Source: G963662905 sp963676415 (lineage in GTDB: Bacteria > Bacteroidota > Bacteroidia > Bacteroidales > WRLA01). Taken from it: a stretch of 64,000 bases of DNA. The stretch is from contig OY781097.1 of NCBI GenBank assembly GCA_963676415.1, positions 992,001-1,056,000 on the forward strand, read 5' to 3'. The notes beneath the pieces are model-generated. The model did no database searches and was not told the origin of the DNA. It saw only the letters and a list, made by a program, of their open reading frames with translations. Of this stretch, positions 8,738 through 18,262 are shown piece by piece. Each line of letters opens with the position of its first letter. The first letter of the stretch is position 1. Position numbers and translations under genes: made by a program.

Positions 8738-11737
8738 TTAATAAACAATCAGTTTTTGGCTGACTTCATAAGCGCTTTCGGGCAACCACAAGCGGAAATA
8801 ATAAATGCCGCTCCCGTATTGCTCCAGAGAAACTGTAATTTTATGTTTCCCTTCGGCCAGTCGTGCATTCTGTATCACACCCATAGAAGCTCCGGTCATA
8901 TCAAAAAGTTCCAGGATTACTTCCTGTCCTTTGGCCAGGCCAATATTGATTTCAGCCTGATTGCTGGCGGGGTTTGGCTGTGGCGATAGCATATAGTTGC
9001 CTGCATTGAAGAGATCCTTTATGGATACGCTGCATGGCGAACAGCTTCCGTAACAGAAAGCATCCAACTGCAAATCTTCATCAGGCACTGTGAAGAAACG
9101 ATTGCCGTTGACGGAACAATCCCCGGGCACTTGTTCATCGTCGCCCCAAATGTTTCCGTTGATAAATTTGTATTCCTGATAGGAACCTACCGGCAGGCGG
9201 AAGCTTACAGTATAAAGGTCTGTTCCGGAAACAACGTCCATTGGCGTTGCTGCGGGATCCCAGTTTTGGAATGATCCTGCAAGATGTACACCGTAACCGG
9301 AAATTTCTTCTTTCGACATATCCACGGTAAAAGATACCATAACACTATCGGCAGCAGCCTGACAAGTGGAGCAGCTGCCAAAACAATATGCCAAGAGGGT
9401 TGTATCGTTGGCTCCTACGTTCAGAAGGCGGTTTTGGTTAAAGCTGCATTCTGCCGGGACTTCCTCTGCGCCTTCCCAACTATTGCCGTTCACAAATTTA
9501 TATTCGTAAGCTGTGCGTGTACCCAGAGGGATGCTCACTTCATAAATATTATTCGCAGTTAAAGTCATTTCGGTTGCCGTGGGGTCCCAGCCCTGGAAAT
9601 CAGCGGCTAAATGGATACCATCAGGAGATACTTCCGTTTCGGACATATCCACGCGGAAGGAAACCACCACTTCATTTTGTTGTGCACAGCTATCGCAACT
9701 GGCAAAGCAAACCAATTGCAGCACCGTGTCAACAGAAGGAATCGTCAGGAAGCGGTTTTCATTTTGGGCACAGGCTGCCGGAACACTTTCAAAACCTGCA
9801 TCATCATCACCGTTCACAAATTTATATTCAATATAAGTACCTTCCAGTATGCTGGCTGTAAACTCATAAACATCCTCAAAAGTATTTGTCATTTCATTTG
9901 CAGCAGGGTTCCAGTCGGAGAAATTACCGGTAATGTGCAGACCGTTTTCGCTGATGATTTCGTTGGCCATATCCACCCTGAAGGTAACATTAACAGGATT
10001 GGTGACGCCACCGCAAGGAGCACAGGCGCCAAAGCAAACGGTATCCATCGCGATGTCTGTTTCGGGAACAGTATAAAAACGGTTAAAAATACCCGAGCCG
10101 TCATCAACACCACACTCTTCAGGAACCAGTTCGTAATCATCAACTGTGATTCCGTTGAGGAATTTGTAGGTAATTTCTGTTCCTGCAATAATCGTCACAT
10201 CAGCTTCATAAACCGTTCCTCCTGAATTCACCATCATCAGGTCTTCAGTATTCCAGGCATTAAAGCTGCCTGCCAGGTGCACGCCATCGGGCGACACTTC
10301 CTGCTCTGCCATATCCACAGCAAAAGTTACTGTAACTTCCGGTGGTGGTGGGCATTCGGCGCACATGCCAAAGCAAACCAGATTGGTCGTTGTATCCATA
10401 TCCGGAACGAGTATAAAACGGTTTTCGTTTTGCGCACATGCTTCAGGAACCTGTTCTGCTCCATCCCATCCTAAACCGTTAATAAATTTGTATTCATGCG
10501 ATGCGGCGGCATCTAAAGTAATGGTGTAGGCATAAATGCTTTCGGAAGCATTGCTCATTTGTAATTCAGAAGGGGTCCAGTCATTAAATGTTCCTGCGAT
10601 AAAAACACCATCGGGCGAAACTTCTTCATTGGCCATATCCACCTGAAATGTAACATCAACTTCGAGTGGTGGTGGAGGGCATTCTTCACAGCTTCCGTAG
10701 CAGACCAGGTCAGCTGCTGCATTTTGGCCGGCCACATCAAAGAAACGGTTATAACCGCCCTGGCCGTTATCCACGCCACATTCTGCAGGAACTGTTTCTT
10801 CACCGGCCCAATCGGCACCATTAATAAATTTATACTGAACCTGGGTGTTGGACATCACTTCAACGGTTATTTCATAAACGTCATCAACTGTATTGGTCAT
10901 GGGTGTTGCTGTGGGATCCCAGCCTTGGAAACTACCGGCAACATGCACTCCATCGGGCGAAACTTCTTCATTGGCCATATCCACAGAAACAGTCAGTTGA
11001 ACCGGGCTTGCACATGGAGCACATTCGGCAAAGCAAACCAAATCGGTTGCATTGGTTTGGCTTGTAATATCGAGATAGCGGTTGTAACCGCCCTGGCCAT
11101 TATCGATACCACAATCAGCTGGCACGCTTTCTTCACCGGCCCAATCGGCACCATTAATAAATTTATACTGAATCTGTGTGCCGGACATTACCTCAACGGT
11201 CACTTCATAAACATCACCCGAAGTATTGGCCATTGGAGTAGCGGCCGGATCCCATCCTTGGAAACTACCGGCTACATGCACGCCATCGGGCGAAACTTCT
11301 TCATTGGCCATATCCACAGAAACAGTTAATTGAACAGCCTGTCCGCATGGCTCGCAGGAGCCAAAACACACATTGGCCAGCAGCGTGTCCTGTGCCGGGA
11401 CATTCAGGAAACGGTTATAACTGCCTTGGCCGTTGTCCACCCCACAGCCAACCGGAACAGATTCTTCCCCGCCCCAGGCATTGCCATTAATAAATTTATA
11501 CTCCACATCTTCGCCTGTTGCAATATCCACAACAATTTCATAGAGATCATTTCCAAGATGTGTCATTGGGCTATCCGTGGTGCTCCAGGCGTTAAAAGAA
11601 CCAGCAACATGCACACCGTCAGGAGATACGGTTTCGTTGGACATATCTACTCTGAAGCTGACATCTACAGCCTTTGAAGTAAAAGACAGCAAAGCAAAGA
11701 GGACTAATACTGAAAAATAAGGTAACTTTTTAATCAT
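8738..11737 (-). CDS. Eight-repeat secreted carbohydrate-binding protein with T9SS tail
   Basis: A 999-residue protein with a signal peptide (1-23) and eight tandem modules of about 108-115 residues. Each opens with a form of VDMANEEVSPDGVHVAGSF.GW and continues through YEYKFINGxxW. Most carry a conserved Cys after VP and a CFGSCxxC ending, which suggests disulfide-stabilised beta-sandwiches. The GSFxxWDPxATPM...YKFING pattern is that of early-set/CBM20/CBM48-like glycogen- or starch-binding modules. The C-terminus (from PQPNPASNQAEI) is a T9SS sorting domain. No catalytic domain is visible, so it is probably a multivalent surface starch-binding scaffold for the amylase encoded next to it (inference). 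Repeats 2 and 3 are nearly identical, which indicates recent duplication. Confidence 0.8.
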   Translation of the reverse strand: MIKKLPYFSVLVLFALLSFTSKAVDVSFRVDMSNETVSPDGVHVAGSFNAWSTTDSPMTHLGNDLYEIVVDIATGEDVEYKFINGNAWGGEESVPVGCGVDNGQGSYNRFLNVPAQDTLLANVCFGSCEPCGQAVQLTVSVDMANEEVSPDGVHVAGSFQGWDPAATPMANTSGDVYEVTVEVMSGTQIQYKFINGADWAGEESVPADCGIDNGQGGYNRYLDITSQTNATDLVCFAECAPCASPVQLTVSVDMANEEVSPDGVHVAGSFQGWDPTATPMTNTVDDVYEITVEVMSNTQVQYKFINGADWAGEETVPAECGVDNGQGGYNRFFDVAGQNAAADLVCYGSCEECPPPPLEVDVTFQVDMANEEVSPDGVFIAGTFNDWTPSELQMSNASESIYAYTITLDAAASHEYKFINGLGWDGAEQVPEACAQNENRFILVPDMDTTTNLVCFGMCAECPPPPEVTVTFAVDMAEQEVSPDGVHLAGSFNAWNTEDLMMVNSGGTVYEADVTIIAGTEITYKFLNGITVDDYELVPEECGVDDGSGIFNRFYTVPETDIAMDTVCFGACAPCGGVTNPVNVTFRVDMANEIISENGLHITGNFSDWNPAANEMTNTFEDVYEFTASILEGTYIEYKFVNGDDDAGFESVPAACAQNENRFLTIPSVDTVLQLVCFASCDSCAQQNEVVVSFRVDMSETEVSPDGIHLAADFQGWDPTATEMTLTANNIYEVSIPLGTRTAYEYKFVNGNSWEGAEEVPAECSFNQNRLLNVGANDTTLLAYCFGSCSTCQAAADSVMVSFTVDMSKEEISGYGVHLAGSFQNWDPAATPMDVVSGTDLYTVSFRLPVGSYQEYKFINGNIWGDDEQVPGDCSVNGNRFFTVPDEDLQLDAFCYGSCSPCSVSIKDLFNAGNYMLSPQPNPASNQAEINIGLAKGQEVILELFDMTGASMGVIQNARLAEGKHKITVSLEQYGSGIYYFRLWLPESAYEVSQKLIVY

Positions 11738-11875
11738 TTCTATTACATTTTGGTTAATATTCTTATCTAAACCGTAAGCCAGCAGCTACGGAATAATTGC
11801 ACAATAATTCAACCGGCTGCGCAGAATGCAGACCGTATGTAATTCAATTAACCGCGAGAAATGATACAACTCTTG

Positions 11876-12157
11876 TTACGAGTGGTGCTGAGCATTAAAA
11901 TACCGATTTACTCCATAACCTGTTGCAATAACCAAAACAATAGCTCCAACACCTATAATCAAATGAGATGTACTGTTTGATTTTGCTATATCTCTATTTG
12001 TTTTTACCTCTGTTCCGTAAGTTTGGCCATCCGGTAATGGAACAGGTGGATCATCGGCGCGTAGATCCGTGGGTGAAAACAGAAAAATTGACAAAATGCA
12101 AACCACTAAAATCAATTTAAGATTATCAAATAATCTATCGTTCCCTAAAACTTTCAT
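11876..12157 (-). CDS. Small hypothetical membrane protein
   Basis: A 93-residue protein that I do not recognise. Residues about 13-33 form a signal peptide or membrane anchor (LILVVCILSIFLFSPTD). A short polar, proline-containing linker follows, then a second membrane helix at about 65-85 (HLIIGVGAIVLVIATGYGV), and a His-ended tail. It stands alone between the T9SS repeat gene and a palindromic element. Coding is supported by the start context and the two well-formed hydrophobic segments; no function is proposed. Confidence 0.5.
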   Translation of the reverse strand: MKVLGNDRLFDNLKLILVVCILSIFLFSPTDLRADDPPVPLPDGQTYGTEVKTNRDIAKSNSTSHLIIGVGAIVLVIATGYGVNRYFNAQHHS

Positions 12158-12339
12158 AATCTACTGTTTATTAATGCTCCTCAATAAATCCAAACATTGG
12201 CATCCCTGGATGATTCCGTTTGTTTGAAAAATCGGGTTGTAAAGGTACTATAAAATTCAGATCAAGCAACAAAAGGAAGCAAATTTTAATATTTTTTATC
12301 TATTATTTCGTATTAATTTCTACCTTTGGTCAACACAGG

Positions 12340-12546
12340 CTTAACCTGCTTTATTCATGAAATTTCGTCATGAGCACATTCGACAAGCTCAGTGACCACG
12401 CACAAACCGCAATAAGAGAAAGGAAGCGCAGATTTTTGGCGCACAGGAATAGCCGTAGCTATATTGAGCACCAAAAAGATAGCATTCCTTTCTATTGCAG
12501 CGGTTTGGGCGCGTAATAGAATATTTTGTGAATAAGGCAGGTTAAG
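12340..12546. repeat. 207-bp palindromic (MITE-like) element
   Basis: Terminal inverted repeats of 18 bp (12340-12357 and 12529-12546, 17 of 18 matching; arm CTTAACCTGCTTTATTCA) bound the element. Inside, further arm segments pair (AAACCGC with GCGGTTT, AAAGGAA with TTCCTTT, TTTTTGG with CCAAAAA) down to a CGTA loop near the centre, so the whole unit can fold as one long imperfect hairpin. About 26 bp of the left arm (near 12371-12396) has no partner. No ORF and no obvious target-site duplication are visible. It fills most of the 406-bp gap before the kinase gene and ends 17 bp before its start codon. Confidence 0.6.
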
Positions 12547-12563
12547 TAAAAAAAACCAGCATT

Positions 12564-14627
12564 ATGAAGACCTCATGCCTTCATCTTAGGTTGGATCATA
12601 TTGATGATTCCGGCAAATATCGTTTATCAGAATCGGTTCGGCAATATTTCACCGAAGATCAAATGGAAATATTGGACAAAGCATTACATCTTGCGCTTGA
12701 GGAGGGGAAAAACACCCATTTTGAAATGCACCTTGGCTTGAAATTAAAAGGTTCTTTTTCTGGTTTTACGAGCATTCATCAAGACGGACTATTTCTTGAT
12801 TTATTTCCTGGTGCACATCACAAAACTGATTATTCCCCATTTGAAGAATACCCAAGAGGTGTTTTAATCTTTGGTTCTGAAAAGGCGAATGAAACTTACA
12901 AACTGGATTATTATAACAAAAAAGCAAAATCATTTTTTACTGCCAGTTTATTATCAGAGGGTTACTTACATTTTGATCAGATAATATCGGGAAAAGATGC
13001 TCTGGATATAAAAAGTTTTGTTGACCGCTGCAGGGAAACAGACAAGGCTTTTGTCTTTGGCAGGAAAGATATACGTATAGGGAACACGGAAGGAAATTTC
13101 AGGATTAATCTGCTTTCACTAAAAAATGAGAAAGTAGTTGTTGTTTTTGAAGATATAACCCAAAAAGAAAGCCTGATTGAGGAATCACGGCAATTGCTCA
13201 ATGAATTCAAAGCATTGTTCCATGCCATGACGGATGCTGTTTTTATTATGGATCAGCATGGGCGATACATTAAGTTTCTGCCTACATCCGATACTCTTTT
13301 ATACAAATCAAGGGATATTCTTTTGGGAAAAACTGTAGAAGAGGTTTTTAATTCAAAAATGAACACCTTTTTTATGGGACATATTAGAAAATGCCTTAAA
13401 AAGCAGGAAGTTGTAAAAATTGAATATAAACTTGATATTAATGACAAAGAGGTTTGGTTTGACGCCTATCTTTCGCCATTAGATAAACAAAACCTGGTTT
13501 TTATTGCCCGCGATATCAGTCTAAGAAAAAGAGCGGAACTGGCTTTGCGGGAAAGTGAAGAGCGCTATCGGGCATTATTTGAAAACAGCAGCTCCGTTAT
13601 GATTATCATTGATCCGGAAAGCGGTAAAATTTGTTCTGCAAATAATTCTGCATCAATATTTTACGGATATCCTCAGAAAGAATTGCTTCATTTGAAACTG
13701 GACGAGCTCGACTGTTCGGGAACTTCAGATTATTTTGTCAGTTTGCATCAGGAAGGTTTAAAATCATCTGTGATCACCCGCCACAGGATGTCTAATGGCA
13801 ATGAGCGAGATGTAGAGCTGTATCCATGTAAACTCAGCCTAAACGGAAAACCGCAGATTCATATTATTATCCATGATATTACTGACCGCACAAAAGCAAG
13901 CCGTGAGCTAAACCTTTCATCGCAAAAACTAAGTGATGCCAATGCCACAAAAAGCAAGTTTTTTAATATAATTGCCCACGACCTGAAAGATCCGTTTAAT
14001 GCTATTCTGGGCTTTAGCAGCCTGTTGTATGATGAATTTGATCGCTACACTGAAAAAGAAAAAAAATATTTTATCCATCAAATTAATTCCGCAACTCAAG
14101 GCACTTACAAACTGCTGGAAAACCTTTTGCAGTGGTCGCGCTCACAGTCGGGGAAAATTGAATATAATCCGGAGCAAATTGATTTCTGCAATGTGGCCAA
14201 TAATACCGTGTCTTCATTAAAAACACAGGCCGATCAGAAATCAATTAAACTGCATTCATCTATTCCTTTTGGCAGTATGGTTTATGCGTGTGAAAATATG
14301 GTCACAACTGTTTTGCGCAACCTGATTGCCAATGCGGTCAAATTTACACCACGTGGCGGGCAAATTATGCTTACCAGCCGAAAATCCAAAGGCTTTTTAC
14401 AGGTTGATGTACGTGATACGGGTGTTGGTATCCGGGCTGACCAAATGGAAAAACTATTCCGAATTGATGCACAGTACAAAACACCGGGCACCGAAAATGA
14501 GAAAGGTTCCGGTCTTGGCCTGATCTTATGCCGTGAATTTGTAGAAAAAAATGGCGGCAAAATATGGGCAGAAAGCATGGAAGGGAAAGGGAGCATCTTT
14601 AGTTTTACACTCCCTGTTCCCAAATAA
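12564..14627 (+). CDS. Multi-PAS sensor histidine kinase (soluble)
   Basis: A 687-residue kinase without signal peptide or membrane helix, so probably cytoplasmic. A degenerate PAS-like region fills about 80-205, a PAS domain lies at about 212-325 (AMTDAVFIMDQHGRYI) and another at about 330-450 (RYRALFENSSSVMIIIDPESG). HisKA has IIAHDLKDPFNAI with His near 472. HATPase_c has NLIANAVKFT near 586, DTGVGIR near 617 and GSGLGL near 649. No receiver domain is fused and no response regulator gene is adjacent. It converges on the P-type ATPase gene with only 9 bp between stop codons. The palindromic element directly in front probably contributes its leader. Confidence 0.9.
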   Translation: MKTSCLHLRLDHIDDSGKYRLSESVRQYFTEDQMEILDKALHLALEEGKNTHFEMHLGLKLKGSFSGFTSIHQDGLFLDLFPGAHHKTDYSPFEEYPRGVLIFGSEKANETYKLDYYNKKAKSFFTASLLSEGYLHFDQIISGKDALDIKSFVDRCRETDKAFVFGRKDIRIGNTEGNFRINLLSLKNEKVVVVFEDITQKESLIEESRQLLNEFKALFHAMTDAVFIMDQHGRYIKFLPTSDTLLYKSRDILLGKTVEEVFNSKMNTFFMGHIRKCLKKQEVVKIEYKLDINDKEVWFDAYLSPLDKQNLVFIARDISLRKRAELALRESEERYRALFENSSSVMIIIDPESGKICSANNSASIFYGYPQKELLHLKLDELDCSGTSDYFVSLHQEGLKSSVITRHRMSNGNERDVELYPCKLSLNGKPQIHIIIHDITDRTKASRELNLSSQKLSDANATKSKFFNIIAHDLKDPFNAILGFSSLLYDEFDRYTEKEKKYFIHQINSATQGTYKLLENLLQWSRSQSGKIEYNPEQIDFCNVANNTVSSLKTQADQKSIKLHSSIPFGSMVYACENMVTTVLRNLIANAVKFTPRGGQIMLTSRKSKGFLQVDVRDTGVGIRADQMEKLFRIDAQYKTPGTENEKGSGLGLILCREFVEKNGGKIWAESMEGKGSIFSFTLPVPK

Positions 14628-14636
14628 TGGCCCTTA

Positions 14637-17075
14637 TCATCTCTTTTTGTGCGAATGGTCAAAAACCCTGTAGGCAAAGCCTTTCATGGTGTCGGTTATG
14701 AACATTTGTAACATAGCATAGCCCCAAACAAAGAACACCCACCAACCAATAGGCGCCATTAATAGACCAGTAGCAACAATTACCGAAATTATTGCTTTTG
14801 AAATCACTGTGGACCAAACAAGACCCTTCCCGGGCATAATGCTCCAAAGTGGTCCACGGGTGCGTGCCAGGAAGATCGTCAGGTTTCCGGCAATGGACAA
14901 TTCAGCAAAGACAAGGGTTTTGAGTTCGTCAGGACTGAAATGCAGGAAATCACGACCAATGATATAAATCAGGAAAGTGAAGGCCACATTGGTAAAGCCA
15001 AGTACGGAGGCAATCCCAATGACCTTGTGCATGTCCCATTGTTCGGGTTTTAGGGAGTATTTCACGCGATCGTAGGAAATGGCCATGATCGGGAAATCGT
15101 TGAAAACAGCCAAAAGCACAATCATGATGGCTGTAACCGGATAGGTATTGAAAATCAAGATGGCCAACACTGTAAAGAAAAGCACATCAATGGTTTCCGA
15201 GATGCGGTAAATTGCATAGCTCTGCATCCGCTGGAAAATACGGCGGGCTTCTTCAATGGCGTTTACAATTACGGATAATCCGGGCAATGTCAACACAATG
15301 TCTGCGGCTGATTTGGCTGCATCTGTGGCGCCGTCAACAGCTATACCGGCATCGGCTTTTTTAAGCGCCGGAGCATCGTTTACGCCATCGCCAGTCATTC
15401 CAACAATATGTTTGTTGTCCTGAAGTATCTGTACAATTTCGTATTTGTGCTCAGGGAAAACCTGACTGAAACCATTGGCATTCTCAACCAGATCGCGGGC
15501 TTTGCGGTCGGGAAGGCCGGTAAACTCACCGGCCGGCAAAATACTATCCGGAATATGCACCTGGCGAGCAACTTCTTTGGCGATGACATTATGGTCGCCG
15601 GTAATCATTTTCACTTCAACGCCCAGTTCTGCTGCTTTTTTGATGGTTTCTGCCGAGTCTTCGCGTGGCGGATCATTTAAACCGATCAAGCCCACATATT
15701 CCCATTTTCCATCTGCACCGGTACGGCCAACGCCAAGCGTGCGGTAGCCATGTTCGCCTGCTTCTTCCACAATTTCATCTACGCGTTTGGCGACACCGGC
15801 ATCATCACCCGCAAGTTTTGTGATAACTTGTGGTGCGCCTTTGCTGGCTTTATAGGTTTTACCATTATCGAGTATTTCGGCTTCAGTACGTTTGCTTACC
15901 GGGTCAAAGGGAACAAACTTTTTCAACTCCAAAGCTTTATGGCGATTGGCAAGGCCCTGGTTCTCTTTCAGTTTGCCAATGATGGCATCATCAATGGCAT
16001 CGTGATCGCCACTGCGGGCAGAGGCTGCGGCATAGAAACAAACTTCATCTTCGGTAAAGCCGGGCAAAGGATGGATCCCCGAAATGTGCAGCTTATTTTG
16101 TGTAATGGTTCCTGTTTTATCGGAGCAGAGCACATCCATTCCTGCCATTTCTTCAATTGCCGTGAGGGTAGAAATAATAGCCTTCTTTTTCGAAAGTTTC
16201 ACGGCGCCAACGGCCATCGTAACGCTCAGTACGGCAGGCAATGCAGCCGGAATGGCCGCAACAGTGAGCACCAGGGCAAACTGGACCACATCCCAAACGC
16301 TTTCCTGCCGGTAGAGCCCGGCAATTACTACAATCATTACAAGAATGAAATTGAGGATGATGAGGTAATCGCCAATACGGATTACGGCTTTCTGGAAATG
16401 GCTCTGGGTTTTAGCCCCGGCAACCAGTTTTGCAGTACGTCCGAAGAAAGTATTTTCTGCAGTACCGTAAACAATCGCGATCATCTCTCCTTGTTTCACA
16501 ATAGCCCCGCTGTAAGCCACATCTCCGATATGTTTTTCTACGGGCAGGGATTCCCCGGTCAGGGCAGCTTCGTCAATCATGGCATAATCGCCCGAAACCA
16601 GTTTGATGTCGGCCGGGATTACATCACCCAGGCGGATACGGATCACATCGCCCGGAACGAGTTCACGTGCATCAACTTCTTCCCATTTGCCATCGCGTTT
16701 TACCCGGGCCTTGTGCGCCAGGCTACTTTTGAGCATGGCAATGGCATTATCTGCACGGTATGACTGGAAAAATTCGATAAAAGCATTGATCAACAATAGC
16801 GAGCCGATTATGGCAACATCATCCCAGTCTTTGTCAATGATGCTGAGAATTACCGCGGCTTCAATCATCCAGGGAATGGGGCCCCAGAAATTTTTCAAGA
16901 ATTTTATAATTGGGTTTACATGCTTTTCGGGCAGTTCATTATAGCCAAAACTATTTAAACGCGATTCGGCTTCGGTTTTGCCTAATCCGCTTTCCGAATT
17001 CGTGTTTAATTGAATGCATAAATCTGCCGGCTTGCTTTTTTCTGCCTGCTCTTTCGAGAGTTTGGGGATGCTCAT
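14637..17075 (-). CDS. Plasma-membrane H+-type P-ATPase (type IIIA)
   Basis: An 812-residue cation pump of normal length for bacterial and archaeal IIIA ATPases. The N-terminal cation-ATPase domain (SGLGKTEAESRLNSFGYNELPE) is followed by the actuator TGES near 173, transmembrane PAALPAVLS, the phosphorylation site CSDKTGTIT (Asp near 320), the hinge MTGDGVNDAPALKKADAG near 560, and about ten membrane helices. It resembles fungal and plant proton pumps and uses ATP to expel H+ (by family). The frame stays open to an ATG at 17174, but the first 33 residues look non-coding and a TATATTTG promoter element at 17136-17143 lies inside them. I therefore chose the start at 17075 (MSIPKLSKEQ). Confidence 0.9.
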   Translation of the reverse strand: MSIPKLSKEQAEKSKPADLCIQLNTNSESGLGKTEAESRLNSFGYNELPEKHVNPIIKFLKNFWGPIPWMIEAAVILSIIDKDWDDVAIIGSLLLINAFIEFFQSYRADNAIAMLKSSLAHKARVKRDGKWEEVDARELVPGDVIRIRLGDVIPADIKLVSGDYAMIDEAALTGESLPVEKHIGDVAYSGAIVKQGEMIAIVYGTAENTFFGRTAKLVAGAKTQSHFQKAVIRIGDYLIILNFILVMIVVIAGLYRQESVWDVVQFALVLTVAAIPAALPAVLSVTMAVGAVKLSKKKAIISTLTAIEEMAGMDVLCSDKTGTITQNKLHISGIHPLPGFTEDEVCFYAAASARSGDHDAIDDAIIGKLKENQGLANRHKALELKKFVPFDPVSKRTEAEILDNGKTYKASKGAPQVITKLAGDDAGVAKRVDEIVEEAGEHGYRTLGVGRTGADGKWEYVGLIGLNDPPREDSAETIKKAAELGVEVKMITGDHNVIAKEVARQVHIPDSILPAGEFTGLPDRKARDLVENANGFSQVFPEHKYEIVQILQDNKHIVGMTGDGVNDAPALKKADAGIAVDGATDAAKSAADIVLTLPGLSVIVNAIEEARRIFQRMQSYAIYRISETIDVLFFTVLAILIFNTYPVTAIMIVLLAVFNDFPIMAISYDRVKYSLKPEQWDMHKVIGIASVLGFTNVAFTFLIYIIGRDFLHFSPDELKTLVFAELSIAGNLTIFLARTRGPLWSIMPGKGLVWSTVISKAIISVIVATGLLMAPIGWWVFFVWGYAMLQMFITDTMKGFAYRVFDHSHKKR

Positions 17076-17135
17076 ATGCTTTTGTTTAAGTTTTCTTATG
17101 GGCACTAAGCTGATTAAATCAGGAGAATGCTCAAA

Positions 17136-17143
17136 CAAATATA
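17136..17143 (-). promoter_or_regulatory. Putative -7 element of the P-type ATPase gene
   Basis: On the minus strand this reads TATATTTG, a match to the Bacteroidota TAnnTTTG element, about 60 bp before the chosen start. No good -33 TTTG is seen at the expected distance. Confidence 0.35.
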
Positions 17144-17235
17144 GTAATTTATATTGGCCCGTATGATGTCGCATTTTGAATAAAAAACTTCATAATAAAA
17201 TGCCGGAAGGGACTTTTTCGCAATGTTAAATAATG

Positions 17236-17243
17236 TATTTTTG
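17236..17243 (+). promoter_or_regulatory. Putative -7 element of ssb
   Basis: TATTTTTG matches TAnnTTTG and lies 77 bp before the ssb start. The -33 region is only T-rich (TTTTTCG). Confidence 0.35.
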
Positions 17244-17320
17244 TCTTCAATCGTGCCTGTTGTTCCTGTCTGATTGTGGATAGGAAAGCAGTAGTAAAAA
17301 TTTAATAAAAGCATAATTTT

Positions 17321-17929
17321 ATGGCAACCGGAATTAACAAAGTAATCCTTGTCGGCAACCTGGGACGAGATGTTCAGGTACAGACATTTGAAAATGGTAT
17401 TAAGAAGGCTTCTTTTAGTGTGGCCACGGATGAATCTTATAAGGACAGAAGCGGCCAGAAAGTGGACCGAACGGAATGGCACAATGTAGTGATGTGGCGC
17501 GGACTGGCCGAAGTTGCCGAGCGTTATTTGCGAAAAGGCTCAAAGGTTTATATCGAAGGGCGTATCCGTACCCGACAGTATGTTGACCAGCAAAATATTA
17601 CACGTTATTTCACGGATATCGAAGCGCAAAATATGGTGATGCTCGACCGCCGTGACGACAGTGGCGGGGGATATCAGGGACAGGGATACGGCAATCAGCA
17701 GTATCAGCAGGCTCCTCCGCAGCAAGCCCCACAGGGAGCTTATAATGCGCCACAACAGCAATCGGCCCCGGCACAACAGCAGAATCCTGTACAACAGCAA
17801 AACCCTGCGCAGCAGGCTCCTTTCCAGCAAAACCCGGAACCACCGGCCCCACAAAATCCACCGGCAGCAAATCCTGATCCGGCTCCTTTCGCTCAGGAAC
17901 CCCAGCAGGAGGATGATTTGCCGTTTTAA
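17321..17929 (+). CDS. ssb: Single-stranded DNA-binding protein (long form)
   Basis: A 202-residue protein. An OB fold occupies residues about 4-110 (INKVILVGNLGRDVQVQ, WHNVVMWRGLAEVAERYL, KGSKVYIEGRIRTRQY). A Gln/Pro-rich disordered linker (about 120-195) follows, and the tip EDDLPF at the very end is the partner-recruiting acidic tail of replicative SSBs. It coats single-stranded DNA and recruits replication and repair enzymes. The intact tail marks it as the main cellular SSB, unlike the short second copy at 44947. Confidence 0.95.
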   Translation: MATGINKVILVGNLGRDVQVQTFENGIKKASFSVATDESYKDRSGQKVDRTEWHNVVMWRGLAEVAERYLRKGSKVYIEGRIRTRQYVDQQNITRYFTDIEAQNMVMLDRRDDSGGGYQGQGYGNQQYQQAPPQQAPQGAYNAPQQQSAPAQQQNPVQQQNPAQQAPFQQNPEPPAPQNPPAANPDPAPFAQEPQQEDDLPF

Positions 17930-18120
17930 TGGATAAATGTTTTTCAGAAACCTAAGAGGTTGTTTCAGGAGTGTTTTTAATCACAAAGAAGCACAAAAAC
18001 TGCGGCTAAACAAAATGAAGCAGCCTTTTAAGTTTCAAGATTACTATTGCACGAAATGCGTTGGATAAGGTTTGGCGTTGTTTTGCCCGATTGGGTTAAA
18101 TAGTGCTTGTCCATAATGTC

Positions 18121-18208
18121 TCCCGAAGCTTCGGGATTATTCTTGTTCTGAAAACAAATCATCCCATATGTACGGGACTCCTTGTTTTCAGTTCCGAAAC
18201 TTCGGAAC
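18121..18208. repeat. Nested palindromic element downstream of ssb
   Basis: Two small hairpins, TCCCGAAGCTTCGGGA (18121-18136) and GTTCCGAAACTTCGGAAC (18191-18208), flank an inner inverted repeat, CTGAAAACAA (18148-18157) with TTGTTTTCAG (18182-18191), centred on ATATGTAC. It lies in a 333-bp gap between ssb and the DUF192 gene that otherwise shows no gene. It could serve as a bidirectional terminator or be a REP-like repeat. Confidence 0.45.
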
Positions 18209-18262
18209 GAATACCTCAACCTCGAACATTCTGAATCAAGCACAGCACTTTATAGACGAACT

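Noticed and set aside
15750..16763. Long + strand open frame within the P-type ATPase gene
   Set aside because: Antisense shadow of a gene with unmistakable P-type ATPase motifs.
17076..17174. N-terminal extension of the P-type ATPase
   Set aside because: It contains the best -7 element and its residues do not resemble the family N-terminus; the shorter start was used.
18028..18243. Small minus-strand open frame (71 codons) after ssb
   Set aside because: It runs through the palindromic element, and its composition and lack of any start context or homology-like pattern argue against coding.
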